Shown piece after piece: positions 53,615-62,380 of a DNA stretch of 64,000 nucleotides. The DNA comes from Desulfurococcaceae archaeon AG1 (lineage in GTDB: Archaea; Thermoproteota; Thermoprotei_A; Sulfolobales; AG1), in NCBI GenBank assembly GCA_003116855.1, contig BEWT01000004.1, positions 62,001 to 126,000 on the forward strand, given 5' to 3'. Position numbers and translations under genes: made by a program. The notes beneath the pieces are model-generated. The model worked only from the letters and a program-made list of their open reading frames with translations, was not told the DNA's origin and searched no databases. The first letter of the stretch is position 1. Each line of letters begins with the position of its first letter.

Positions 53615-54721
53615 CTGGGCAAAGTAATAGGCTATGGTCTCTCCCTAGATGATGTCCTTCTAGTCCCCAGCTACTCGGATCTCAACTCAAGGTCAGAGGT
53701 GTCGCTGAGAACAAGATTCTCCAGGAGAATATGGATCAACATACCACTAGTAAGCGCAGCAATGGATAGCGTGACAGAATCGAGAATGGCTATAGCCATG
53801 GCCAGGATGGGTGGGATAGGCGTTATACACAGATTCATGCCGATCGAGAAACAGGTGGAAGAGGTAAAGAAGGTTAAAGAACAACCCGTAGGATTATCGA
53901 ACAACGAATCGCTAGGCCTTGATGGAAAACTCGCCGTAGCAGCAGCAGTCGGTGTGAGAGGGGATTATCTAGAGAGGGCTGAGAAGCTCTATAGATCTGG
54001 TGTTGATGTTATAGTAATAGATGTCGCCCATGCTCATTCAAAACCCGTTTTCGAGGCTGTGAGGAATATTAAGAGGGTTATCAGCGATTCCGTGGATATT
54101 GTTGTGGGTAACATAGCTACAGGAGAGGCTGCAAGGGATCTTATCGAGCTAGATGTAGACGGGCTCAAAGTGGGTATAGGTCCGGGTCATGTATGCATCA
54201 CGAGAATCGTTGCTGGTGTAGGTGTTCCACAGCTCACAGCGATCATGAATGTATATAACGTTGCGAAACCCTACGGAATCCCAATCATAGCGGATGGTGG
54301 TATGAGATCCTCGGGCGATATTGTTAAAGCACTTGCAGCTGGGGCTTCGAGCGCGATGATAGGCTATCTATTAGCAGGAACCGATGAAGCTCCTGGAAAA
54401 CCAGTTATGATCGATGGTAGAAAGTATAAGCTGTATAGAGGCATGGCTAGTAATTCCTCATACCTCCAGAGGGTATCTATAGATAACCAGGATCCCGAGG
54501 ATCTATCATCATACGCTGCTGAAGGTATAGAGATGCTCGTACCATATAGAGGAGCTGTTGCTGAGGTTGTCTCAAACATAGTGAGTGGGCTGAGATCGGG
54601 CTTCTCATATGTTGGCGCTAGAAATATAGAGGAGCTATGGGAGAGGGCTAGGTTTGTGATCCTAGCACCAGGGGCTCATAGAGAGAGCTATCATAGAGAT
54701 CACGGCGTGAGGCTGGGGTAA
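53615..54721 (+). CDS. guaB: IMP dehydrogenase-like protein without CBS domains, CTG start
   Basis: Catalyses IMP to XMP (or GMP reduction). The N-terminal strand and loop GLSLDDVLLVPSYSDLNSRS are encoded upstream of the first canonical start (GTG 53699), so translation begins earlier; CTG 53615 gives a GKVIGYGLSLDD start just after a stop codon. Catalytic cysteine is in GIGPGHVCITRIVAGVGVPQ; IADGGMRSSGDIVKALAAGA and RGMASN complete the barrel. No CBS pair is present, so GuaB3-like or GMP reductase activity is possible. 368 residues; coupled to purA (1 bp gap). Confidence 0.88.
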   Translation: MGKVIGYGLSLDDVLLVPSYSDLNSRSEVSLRTRFSRRIWINIPLVSAAMDSVTESRMAIAMARMGGIGVIHRFMPIEKQVEEVKKVKEQPVGLSNNESLGLDGKLAVAAAVGVRGDYLERAEKLYRSGVDVIVIDVAHAHSKPVFEAVRNIKRVISDSVDIVVGNIATGEAARDLIELDVDGLKVGIGPGHVCITRIVAGVGVPQLTAIMNVYNVAKPYGIPIIADGGMRSSGDIVKALAAGASSAMIGYLLAGTDEAPGKPVMIDGRKYKLYRGMASNSSYLQRVSIDNQDPEDLSSYAAEGIEMLVPYRGAVAEVVSNIVSGLRSGFSYVGARNIEELWERARFVILAPGAHRESYHRDHGVRLG

Positions 54722-54722
54722 A

Positions 54723-55727
54723 ATGATAACAATAGTATGCGGAGGATTCTTCGGAGACGAGGGTAAGGGTAAGGTAGCCGGCTACCTAGGACTCAGGGGA
54801 GGATATAGTGCTAGTATCAGGACTGGGAGTGTTAATGCAGGACACACTCTAACCTATAGAGGTAGGGTTTGGAAGCTAAGGCTAGTCCCCTCGGCATTCA
54901 TAAATAAAGATATAAGGCTATTCATAGCCAGAGGCTCCCTCATAAGGATCGATACCCTCTTAAAAGAGATTGAGGAGACAGAAACCCGGGGCAGGATATG
55001 TGTTGATAGATACTCGGGCGTTATAGAGAAGAGGCATGTTGAGATGGAGGCTCTTGATGAAAAGCTCAGAAGCATAGGATCCACGTTCCAAGGAGTAGGG
55101 GCTGCCACAGCTGAGAGGGTTCTTAGAAGGCTTAAGCTTGCATGGGAGTTCAGAGAGATCGAGGATCTCCTCTGCGACAGTTCCCCAGAGATCCTCGACA
55201 TGATCGAGAGGGGAGAAGAGATCCTAGTCGAGGGAACACAGGGACTCTTTCTAAGCCTCTACCACGGAACCTACCCTTATGTAACATCGAGAGATACATC
55301 AGCAGCAGGGATCTTGTCAGAAATAGGTGCTGGACCAAAGCATGTTGACCAGGTTATAGTGGTGTTCAAGTCATTCGTAACAAGAGTAGGTGAGGGGCCT
55401 CTCGAGGGCGAGATAAGCCCCGAAGATGCTGAAAAACTAGGCCTCATCGAAAGAGGAACCGTAACAGGAAGGCTCAGAAGAGTAGCTCCCTTCAACATAG
55501 AACTTGCCAGAAAAGCCGTGAGAATCAACTCAGCAACTCAAGTGGCTATAACAAAGCTAGACGCCCTGTATAGAGAAGCTAGAGGGGTTAGGGAATGGGG
55601 AAAACTACCCCGAGAAGCGCGCAGGTTCATTGAAGATCTAGAGGAGAGGATAGGCGTCCCAATAACTCTCATAGGCACTGGCGAGGATGTAGAGGACATG
55701 ATAGATCTTAGGAAAGAGAAGCTCTAA
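54723..55727 (+). CDS. purA: Adenylosuccinate synthetase
   Basis: GTP-dependent enzyme joining aspartate to IMP on the way to AMP. The P-loop-like start VCGGFFGDEGKGKVAGYLG, SVNAGHTLTYRG, EGTQGLFLSLYHGTYPYVTS with SRDTSA and the KLDAL guanine-specificity motif are all present. With 334 residues it belongs to the short archaeal class. Directly follows the IMPDH-like gene: both use IMP, so the operon sits at the IMP branch point. Confidence 0.95.
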   Translation: MITIVCGGFFGDEGKGKVAGYLGLRGGYSASIRTGSVNAGHTLTYRGRVWKLRLVPSAFINKDIRLFIARGSLIRIDTLLKEIEETETRGRICVDRYSGVIEKRHVEMEALDEKLRSIGSTFQGVGAATAERVLRRLKLAWEFREIEDLLCDSSPEILDMIERGEEILVEGTQGLFLSLYHGTYPYVTSRDTSAAGILSEIGAGPKHVDQVIVVFKSFVTRVGEGPLEGEISPEDAEKLGLIERGTVTGRLRRVAPFNIELARKAVRINSATQVAITKLDALYREARGVREWGKLPREARRFIEDLEERIGVPITLIGTGEDVEDMIDLRKEKL

Positions 55728-55921
55728 ACATTATGAAAATCGAGAGGAGAATAGTAAAAAAGTACCTTAATAATAGCTCGGCAAGGCTATACAATGATCC
55801 CCATAATATGTAGGCTTAGAAGAGCAAGCTAGTTAAACAGGAAGTATTAGAAATATTTAGAAATATAGTGTGTTATAAAAACTCTTCTATAGAATCATTC
55901 TAGCTATGTGGATCACTGCTT

Positions 55922-56392
55922 TTAGAACTCCTCAACACTTTCGAAATCCTCGCTAGATTCTTCTGCGCTGATATCCAGCTGATCGCTGTAGAGGTTTCTA
56001 GGTATTAGGAGATCATGGAGGCCGATCATGCTAAAATGCTCCAGTGCTAGTAAGAATGGTAGAAACGCTAGGTATGGTTGAAGTATCCCGAGGGCTTCTT
56101 CCTCTCTACCGATTTTTCTCAGTTCCTCAGCCTTCTTGAGATCATTGGCAGCCATATTTCTCCACTCATCGAGCTTTCTCCACCCGCTTGGGGTTAGTGA
56201 GTAGGTTTCTCTCTTTATTATGATCCCTTTGGTGCTTCTAGTTATAAGGCCTGTCGCTTCAAGGCTTCTCAGGATCTCCTCAACCCTGGTTTCTGGTAGC
56301 TCCAGTTCTTCGGAGATCTTGTCCTTGGTATCGATCCCTTTAGCTATTGCTTCTAGAACAACATAGAGATCAGGTCTATATTGCTGGCTCAA
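55922..56392 (-). CDS. Winged-helix DNA-binding protein
   Basis: 156 residues. Residues 5-75 form a winged helix: YVVLEAIAKGIDTKDKISEE, LPETRVEEILRSLEATGLI and the wing KGIIIKRETYSLTPSGWRKL. The rest is helical with an acidic C-terminus. Likely a transcription regulator; the divergent MFS gene 99 bp away is a possible target. TTG start. Confidence 0.75.
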   Translation of the reverse strand: MSQQYRPDLYVVLEAIAKGIDTKDKISEELELPETRVEEILRSLEATGLITRSTKGIIIKRETYSLTPSGWRKLDEWRNMAANDLKKAEELRKIGREEEALGILQPYLAFLPFLLALEHFSMIGLHDLLIPRNLYSDQLDISAEESSEDFESVEEF

Positions 56393-56491
56393 CTTAGTCC
56401 CAGCTATATTATAACTATGGGTTAATATTTTTTCCTTATTGTTATAGATTTCCTATAGCAATTCTTATATATCACATATAGCGTCAGAGTT

Positions 56492-57814
56492 GTGGTGATA
56501 TGGTTGAGCTCTTTCTGGGAGGTGCTGGATAACGCTAGATGGGGTAGGGAGCACTGGAAGCTCTTCATAATAGTCTCCCTCACATTTTTCCTAGATGGTG
56601 TTCTATTCACAGTAGCCCCTGCTATAATGTATTTGGTTGAGCCTGAAAGGGCTACAGAGATCTTTGCGGTAAACCTCATCTTCTTCATGCTAGGCGCCCT
56701 AGCCCTAGGAAGGCTTGCAGATCTCTATGGGAGGAGGGTTATGCTTATAACATCTATCCTGATATATACCATCGCAACTATACTCCTGATACCGTTTCAC
56801 GGAGGCTTCGTCGAGCTATTGATCCTAACATCAGCCATAAACTTCGGGATCGGGGGTGAGATAGGCGCTGCATACTCAGCAATAGCAGAGCTCATCCCAG
56901 CAAGGCATAGGGGTAAGGCGATGATGCTATCAACCAACATGTGGAACGTGGGTGCAGCTATAATAGCAGGCCTTGCACTCTACTATAGAGCCATATATAC
57001 AGATATAAATGTCCAGATAAACTCTGTAGTCGCAACAGCAGCTGCGCTAGCAACCATTGTTGCTATCGCGAGATTCCACCTGCCAGAATCCCCTAGATGG
57101 CTTATCCAGAAGGGTAGGTATGAACAGGCTAGAACCATTGTATCTAGGATCGCTGGTAGCGCAGGAGCAACAACCATAGATCTTGGGAAGATCGCACCTG
57201 TAGAAAGAGCTATCGGGCTAGCCGAGGCTATGAGGAGGTATAGCTTTAGACTAGCAATACTGCTCATAATAACAGCATCCCAGTATATAACCTATAGCGT
57301 TATCGCCTACTACGCACCATATGCCGCGGGCTTTGCTTATAGCGGTGCTGTTGAGCTTAATATAGCTATAGCGAATCTCGGAGCATCTATAGGGGCTTTC
57401 ATCCTAATCCCCCTCATAGATAGGAGTAGGAGGATCTCTACGTTATTATCATACCTAGGGGGTACTGTAACGGCAGCCACACTAGCAACGATCCACGGGT
57501 TATTCACGCTAGAGACATATCTAGCAGTAGTGTTTATAAACATGATCTTCTCCGAATGGGCCTGGGCCTCTCTAAGCACCCTGGAGAGTGAGCTATTCCC
57601 AACAGGTGTTAGGGCATCAACCATCGGGTTCATAACATTTATAACAATACTGAGCAATGCTGTAGTGGTCTATTTCGAAACATATATACCAGCAAACCTC
57701 TTCCTAACCCTCGCATCTATAATATGGGCCTTCGGACTCATAGCATCGCTGATATGGTATGTGAGGGGTGTTGAGTCGGCTAGAAAATCCGTTGAAGAGC
57801 TGGTAAAAGCGTAG
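56492..57814 (+). CDS. MFS transporter (sugar porter-like)
   Basis: Intact 12-helix transporter of 440 residues. The MFS loop 2-3 motif is GRLADLYGRRVMLI and the sugar-porter-like PESPRWLIQKGRYEQA ends helix 6; GEIGAAYSAIAELIPARHRGKAM matches the loop 4-5 pattern. Substrate probably an organic acid or sugar. Start is GTG 56492 or TTG 56504, the latter 4 nt after GGTGAT. Confidence 0.88.
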   Translation: MVIWLSSFWEVLDNARWGREHWKLFIIVSLTFFLDGVLFTVAPAIMYLVEPERATEIFAVNLIFFMLGALALGRLADLYGRRVMLITSILIYTIATILLIPFHGGFVELLILTSAINFGIGGEIGAAYSAIAELIPARHRGKAMMLSTNMWNVGAAIIAGLALYYRAIYTDINVQINSVVATAAALATIVAIARFHLPESPRWLIQKGRYEQARTIVSRIAGSAGATTIDLGKIAPVERAIGLAEAMRRYSFRLAILLIITASQYITYSVIAYYAPYAAGFAYSGAVELNIAIANLGASIGAFILIPLIDRSRRISTLLSYLGGTVTAATLATIHGLFTLETYLAVVFINMIFSEWAWASLSTLESELFPTGVRASTIGFITFITILSNAVVVYFETYIPANLFLTLASIIWAFGLIASLIWYVRGVESARKSVEELVKA

Positions 57815-57822
57815 AGACCTAG

Positions 57823-58398
57823 CTATGTGTTTTTAGCTACATAACCAGTTTTGAACATACGCAGCAGCATTATTGACATGAGTGGGAAGAATGAGAGGGC
57901 TATATAGGATAGGAAAAACCCGTGTAGATCGGCTATATAGCCAAACATATAGGGTCCTATAGAAGCCCCCACAAAGCCTATAGAGTTATACCAGCCAAGA
58001 ATAGCTCCCAGTATATGTCTTGGGGTATTCTCAACCACAATCAACGGAAGGGTTGTAGCAGCTGCACGAAACATCAAACCAATCATAGATAGAATAGGGA
58101 CTACATAGATCTCTGACTTCGTGAACGGGATCGCTACAGCCCCTATAAAGATCGAGAGGAGGCTTATCATGAGAACCCTTTTGGATCCGATCCTGCTAGC
58201 CATATACCCTCCCACAAGTCCACCCAAGATCTCTGATAAAGGGAATACTAGGAATAACAAGCCTGCCTCAGCCAGGCTCTTACCCATCGATATCGCTATA
58301 TAGGTTGGTGTAAATGACGTGATACCAAAATATGTTACTAGTATCAATGCATGGATCACTATGCAGATCGCTATAGACCTAATCCTGAGAACCTCTAG
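57823..58398 (-). pseudogene. C-terminal half of an MFS gene split by a TnpB element
   Basis: Coding for MFS helices 7-12: the frame is open up to the element boundary at 58398 and begins LEVLRIRSIAICIVIHALIL, so the GTG at 58359 is only an internal codon. It contains GYMASRIGSKRVLMISLLSI, the second copy of the MFS loop motif. The N-terminal half lies at 59831-60358 on the same strand, on the other side of the element. The gene is therefore interrupted. Confidence 0.85.
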
Positions 58399-58585
58399 CC
58401 GTTTGTCCCTGGATGTTCATTCCAATCACTTTATTCATGGTCATATCCAGGGACTTCAACCTCGCCCACAGGGATCTAGGGATCCCTGTGAGGTCATGGG
58501 CTGCCGTCGAGCCCAACGGCATGGGGCTCCCATCTAGGGTTAGCCCTGGGTGGCTTGGAGCGGTGCTCCCATCACCACCCAGGGC
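58379..58585 (-). ncRNA. Predicted omega RNA at the tnpB 3' end
   Basis: The last 200 bp of tnpB contain four hairpins in a row: stem 58543-58553/58575-58585 (GCCCTGGGTGG, 11 bp, with an inner GGAGC/GCTCC); a compound stem 58496-58533 (ATGGG/CCCAT around TGCCGT/ACGGCA); 58467-58476/58481-58490 (CACAGGGATC, 10 bp, 4-base loop); and 58405-58414/58445-58454 (GTCCCTGGAT, 10 bp). The last hairpin is followed by AAACGG and the element boundary; the flanking bases below 58399 would be the guide, falling in the disrupted MFS gene. This is the known layout of TnpB guide RNAs. Confidence 0.65.
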
Positions 58586-59746
58586 TTTTAACAATAAATT
58601 ATAGCATGCTGCGACATCTCTATGCCATTTCTCCTTGCCAGCAGAGCATACACCTATTCTTGAGCCATTATATCTTATTTCTACTCTGTGCATCGGGCAT
58701 TGTTTAGACGTATTCCTAGGACTCACATAGATTACTGGGACATCGTGCTCCTTAGCCTTCTCCTCAATAGCTCTCTGGATGCCTTTGAATGCTGCTTGGA
58801 AGATCCTGTGTCTAAGCTGATCATCCTTTATCCTAGAGATCATGTTCTCAGCAGGCTTATCGCCGAGATCCTCGAGAACAACTCCATACCCGTGTTTTGA
58901 TGCCTCTCTAACTATTATGTTTGCTACCTTCCACCTGGTATCATCTTTCCTCTCTTCCTCCCTAAGCTTCCTCAAGATCTTTCTCTTCATGCGGCATCCA
59001 GCACTGCAGATCTTATCGTATTTCTTCTGAACCCTCTTCCTCCGATAGTAATAGCCGAGTGTTATTCTCTCTATATTTGTTTCTAGTAGATATGCTTTTC
59101 CGTTTATAAGTACTGCTACGTTGTTCTCATTAACATCTATAGCCACATAACCACTAGGCTTGTATAACCTAACATTTCTTCTAAAAATGAGATATATGAT
59201 CAACCTTCTCTCTTTTCTATCAAGCTTTATCCTCGCCTCAGAAGCTAGCCTCCACCCAGAGTTGATATACTTGTAAAACTGCTTATGAGGAATCAGATCT
59301 ACATGAATCCATCCCCTATGCGTTGATATACCGATTCTCGTTAAGCCATCTAATCTACATAGATGATCGTCAAGCCATATCGAGATCCTCCTAACACTTG
59401 GGTATTCTTTCTTTGTTGATCCTTCTTTCTTTAGTTTTAGGAAGCTCTTAACCCTTGTGGATGCATCCTGACATGCTGTATGAACATAGTGTGATGGTAA
59501 ATGTGGATAGAGGTTACGCGTCTCCCTATATTTTAAAGCCTTAAGCTTTATGAATGATGTTATCTTCTCTCTAGCAGAGTATATCACTAATTGTTCAACA
59601 ATATTCCTATACATACCCTCAAGCTCGATGAAAAACCTGAATAACTTTTTAGGTATCCTCTCAGATCTAACAATAACAGTCCTCGTAACAATCGAAGCGT
59701 CTTCTCCATCAGTAGGCGCTAGGGATGCTTGTAAGAAGCAGCCCAC
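58379..59746 (-). CDS. tnpB: RNA-guided nuclease TnpB (IS200/IS605-type)
   Basis: 455 residues. RuvC acidic triad: D204 in YVAIDVNENN, E292 in VVLEDLGDKP, D377 in WHRDVAACYN. The zinc-binding insert is unusual: C350 and H353 (CPMH), C367, and possibly H375 rather than four cysteines. Residues 386-455 form a poorly conserved tail coded by the omega RNA region; the last few residues come from flanking host DNA. A TATA box at 59768-59775 gives a leaderless GTG start. No tnpA is present, so the element is not autonomous by itself. Confidence 0.92.
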   Translation of the reverse strand: MGCFLQASLAPTDGEDASIVTRTVIVRSERIPKKLFRFFIELEGMYRNIVEQLVIYSAREKITSFIKLKALKYRETRNLYPHLPSHYVHTACQDASTRVKSFLKLKKEGSTKKEYPSVRRISIWLDDHLCRLDGLTRIGISTHRGWIHVDLIPHKQFYKYINSGWRLASEARIKLDRKERRLIIYLIFRRNVRLYKPSGYVAIDVNENNVAVLINGKAYLLETNIERITLGYYYRRKRVQKKYDKICSAGCRMKRKILRKLREEERKDDTRWKVANIIVREASKHGYGVVLEDLGDKPAENMISRIKDDQLRHRIFQAAFKGIQRAIEEKAKEHDVPVIYVSPRNTSKQCPMHRVEIRYNGSRIGVCSAGKEKWHRDVAACYNLLLKALGGDGSTAPSHPGLTLDGSPMPLGSTAAHDLTGIPRSLWARLKSLDMTMNKVIGMNIQGQTARGSQD

Positions 59747-59820
59747 CAGAATATGCTTGGTAAGGGCCTTATAAATTTTTCTCTATAGCATAATAGAGGA
59801 ACGGTCTATTAGATATACTG
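58399..59820 (-). mobile_element. TnpB-only IS605-family element inserted in an MFS gene
   Basis: The right end at 58399 is fixed by comparison with the solo copy at 6267, where similarity also begins at CCGTTTGTCCC. The left end is not defined: it lies between the tnpB promoter (59775) and the remnant of the MFS gene (about 59830); 59820 is approximate. No terminal inverted repeats or target duplication were seen, as expected for this family. Confidence 0.7.
59768..59775 (-). promoter_or_regulatory. TATA box of tnpB
   Basis: TTTATAAG on the minus strand, centred 25 bp before GTG 59746; tnpB keeps an intact leaderless promoter. Confidence 0.6.
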
Positions 59821-59830
59821 CCTCTAATAT

Positions 59831-60358
59831 TCACAAAAATTTCCAAAACCTATCAATCCCCCTATGGATATCAAAAAGAAAACAGCCCAGCAGGCTTCCA
59901 AGAAACCCCCCGATAGCTATTGCTGCAGATGTTCCTGTACCTATCCCTGAATATACTATCCCGAGAACCTTTTCCCTCTCACGTGGTGGGAATAAGAGTG
60001 AGAGCAGAGACGTGCTCGATGTATAGAAGGTCCCCGCACCCACGCCTGTTAGAAACGATAAAATGATCATTGTTACAAAGGTTGGGCTTAAACCCATAGC
60101 AAAGCCGGAAACCGTCATAATCGCGAGACCTATAGCTATAACTCTAGAGGGGTTTATTCTATCACTCAACACCCCTGCAGGGATCTGCATCACCGCATAT
60201 GCTAGCAGATAGCTCGTAAAGATCAGGCTCGCCTCTCCGTGGGTTAGGTTAAAACTCCTCTCTATCAATATAAGCACTGGCGATGGTGCAAACCTAACGA
60301 GGAATACCGAGAACCAGCCAAGCCAGCTTGCAACGATCACAACCCCCTTTCCCACCAA
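59831..60358 (-). pseudogene. N-terminal half of the split MFS gene, with frameshift
   Basis: Codes for helices 1-5 of an MFS transporter, with the loop motif GVLSDRINPSRVIAIGL and SLLFPPREREKVLGIVYSG. In its own frame it runs off after GGFLGSLLG into an unlikely CFLFDIHRGIDRFWKFL. One frame over, the DNA from about 59890 reads WAVFFLISIGGLIGFG, a proper sixth helix. So this half carries a frameshift in addition to the TnpB insertion. TTG start at 60358. Confidence 0.8.
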
Positions 60359-60554
60359 CCATAACGCCCCAGATCTTAGAGCTATAAGCTATAGAACCAT
60401 TCCTGAAAAAGCTAATAGCCTCGTGATAAAGATTTTTTTAACTATCTACTATGAGAGCCTGTTTCTCTGCTAGAGCTTTATTAGGAGATTTCTGAGTGCT
60501 AACTATATGTTTGAAAGGTGTTTAACTTACTATACAGGTTATAGCATGGAATTG

Positions 60555-61394
60555 CTACTCGATCCTTCTTGATGCTATGATTGCTATGGCTATAGATGTT
60601 GTTGCGAAGAGGGCCATATATATTGTGGATGTAACCATAGATCCTGGATCCCCTACACCTAGTAAGTGATACCTGGTTATCACATTGGCATGTGTTATGG
60701 GGTTTGCTCTGGCTATTATTTGTAGGTATTGGGGCATCTGCTCTACTGGGAATATCGCGTTGCTTGTGAACATCAGGGGTAGGTTGACAAGGTTTGCTAT
60801 AGATATGACTAGATCGTGGCTTGTTATTCTCACAGCAATGGCTGTGAATATTGAGGAGAAAGAGAGCGCTAGCAGTGTTATAACACCATATAGGATCGCT
60901 ATATCAATAACCCCCACGCCTGGTTTTAGGCTTAGGCCTAGTGCTAGGGCTATTATTAGTAGGGCTGTGACCTGGATCAGTGATCTTGTTACTGAGGAGA
61001 GGATCTTGCTCATAACAATACTCGACCTCGGTATAGGGGCTACGAGGAACCTGTTTAGGTATCCAAGCCTTCTGTCAAAGACGAGACTCATACCGCTCCA
61101 CATTGTTGTGAATAGTATGAACACGCTTAGCATCCCTATAACAAAGAATGAGAAGTAATCATAACCACCGAAGTATCTCTTGATCACGTATTCCTCTATT
61201 AGCAACTGGATCTGGTTTCTAAGCGGCTCAGCCCCAGGTATATCTGGGATCCTGAGTAGTGCTGAGAAGTTAAGGCTCTTCCCAAAAAGCCCCATCCACA
61301 TGAGGGGCATGACTACTATGAATACCAGCTGCACCTTCTGCCTAAACCACTTCCTCATCTCCCTCTCATATAGCGTGTATAGCGCGCCCATCAT
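60555..61394 (-). CDS. ABC-2 type exporter permease
   Basis: 279 residues, six helices, ABC2_membrane/DrrB type: YEREMRKWFRQKVQLVFIVV at the N-terminus, FDRRLGYLNRFLVAPIPRSSIVMSK as coupling segment, and FTSNAIFPVEQMPQYLQIIARANPIT as the conserved signature before the last helix. Overlaps the ATPase gene by 4 bp. Probably exports a drug, lipid or peptide. Confidence 0.9.
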   Translation of the reverse strand: MMGALYTLYEREMRKWFRQKVQLVFIVVMPLMWMGLFGKSLNFSALLRIPDIPGAEPLRNQIQLLIEEYVIKRYFGGYDYFSFFVIGMLSVFILFTTMWSGMSLVFDRRLGYLNRFLVAPIPRSSIVMSKILSSVTRSLIQVTALLIIALALGLSLKPGVGVIDIAILYGVITLLALSFSSIFTAIAVRITSHDLVISIANLVNLPLMFTSNAIFPVEQMPQYLQIIARANPITHANVITRYHLLGVGDPGSMVTSTIYMALFATTSIAIAIIASRRIE

Positions 61395-62380
61395 CTCTTC
61401 CTCCTCCAGATCATCATCTGCCTCCTAAAGTCGCCGGGCTCCTCGTCTCTAAACATTCTTCCTGTATATTCTATGAAAACCTGGTCCAGCGTGGGTCTCG
61501 TGATCGATATACTCTCGATCCTACCATCAACACTACCCAAAACCTTAAGGATCTCTGGGAGCATTGTCTCAGCAACATTCACCTTGATCCTGATATTACC
61601 CTCAATAACATCAACACCACGGACACCATCGATCATTCTCAGCTTCTCAACAACCTTTAGGGGGTCTGATGAGATCTTGATCATTATTACATCGCCACCC
61701 ACCTTCGCCTTAAGCTCCTGAGGAGATCCCTCGGCAACGATCTTTCCCCTATCTATTATCGCTATCCTATCGCTCAGCTTATCAGCCTCATCCATATAGT
61801 GTGTTGTCATCAGTATGGTGACCTTCTTCTCCTTCTTAAGCCTTTCTATATGCTCCCAGAGCGATAGTTTTGACTGCACATCAAGCCCTAGGGTGGGTTC
61901 GTCTAGGATTAGTAGCTCGGGCTCGTTAACAAGCCCCATGGCTAACTCGAGCCTTCTCCTCATACCACCGCTATAGCTTTTCACAAGCCTGTTAGCAGCC
62001 TCGCCAAGCCCAACCATCTCTAGCAACTCTCTAGCCCTCTTCACAGCCTTATCCTTAGGGATTCCGTAGAGCCTTGCCTGGAGAACAACATTCTCTATTC
62101 CTGTCAGCTCATCGTCTGCTGAGAGATCCTGGGGTACGTAGCCAATGATCTTTCTAACAGAATCGGGGTTGGAGGTGACATCTATACCCATAACCATAGC
62201 TCTCCCAGAGGTTGGTTTAAGCAGTGTTGCTATGATCTTCATAGTAGTTGTTTTCCCAGCACCGTTAGGTCCTAGGAGAGAGTAAACCTCCCCCTTAGAG
62301 ACTTTGAAAGAGACACCGTTAAGGGCTTTAACACCGCCAGGATAGATCTTGTGTAGATCCTCTACCTCAACCGCCCACAC
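61391..62380 (-). CDS. ABC exporter ATP-binding protein (DrrA-like)
   Basis: 329 residues. Walker A GPNGAGKTTTMK, signature SYSGGMRRRLELAMGL, Walker B LLILDEPTLGLD and switch histidine in MTTHYMDEAD. The 90-residue C-terminal domain (VIMIKISSDPLKVVEKLRMI onward) is the DrrA-type extension. Forms an operon with the PadR regulator upstream (14-bp overlap with the GTG start) and permease downstream. Confidence 0.93.
   Translation of the reverse strand: MWAVEVEDLHKIYPGGVKALNGVSFKVSKGEVYSLLGPNGAGKTTTMKIIATLLKPTSGRAMVMGIDVTSNPDSVRKIIGYVPQDLSADDELTGIENVVLQARLYGIPKDKAVKRARELLEMVGLGEAANRLVKSYSGGMRRRLELAMGLVNEPELLILDEPTLGLDVQSKLSLWEHIERLKKEKKVTILMTTHYMDEADKLSDRIAIIDRGKIVAEGSPQELKAKVGGDVIMIKISSDPLKVVEKLRMIDGVRGVDVIEGNIRIKVNVAETMLPEILKVLGSVDGRIESISITRPTLDQVFIEYTGRMFRDEEPGDFRRQMMIWRRKR

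Noticed and set aside
55733-55813. 26-codon ATG frame downstream of purA (MKIERRIVKKYLNN)
   Set aside because: Too short, no ribosome binding site, and no family resemblance.
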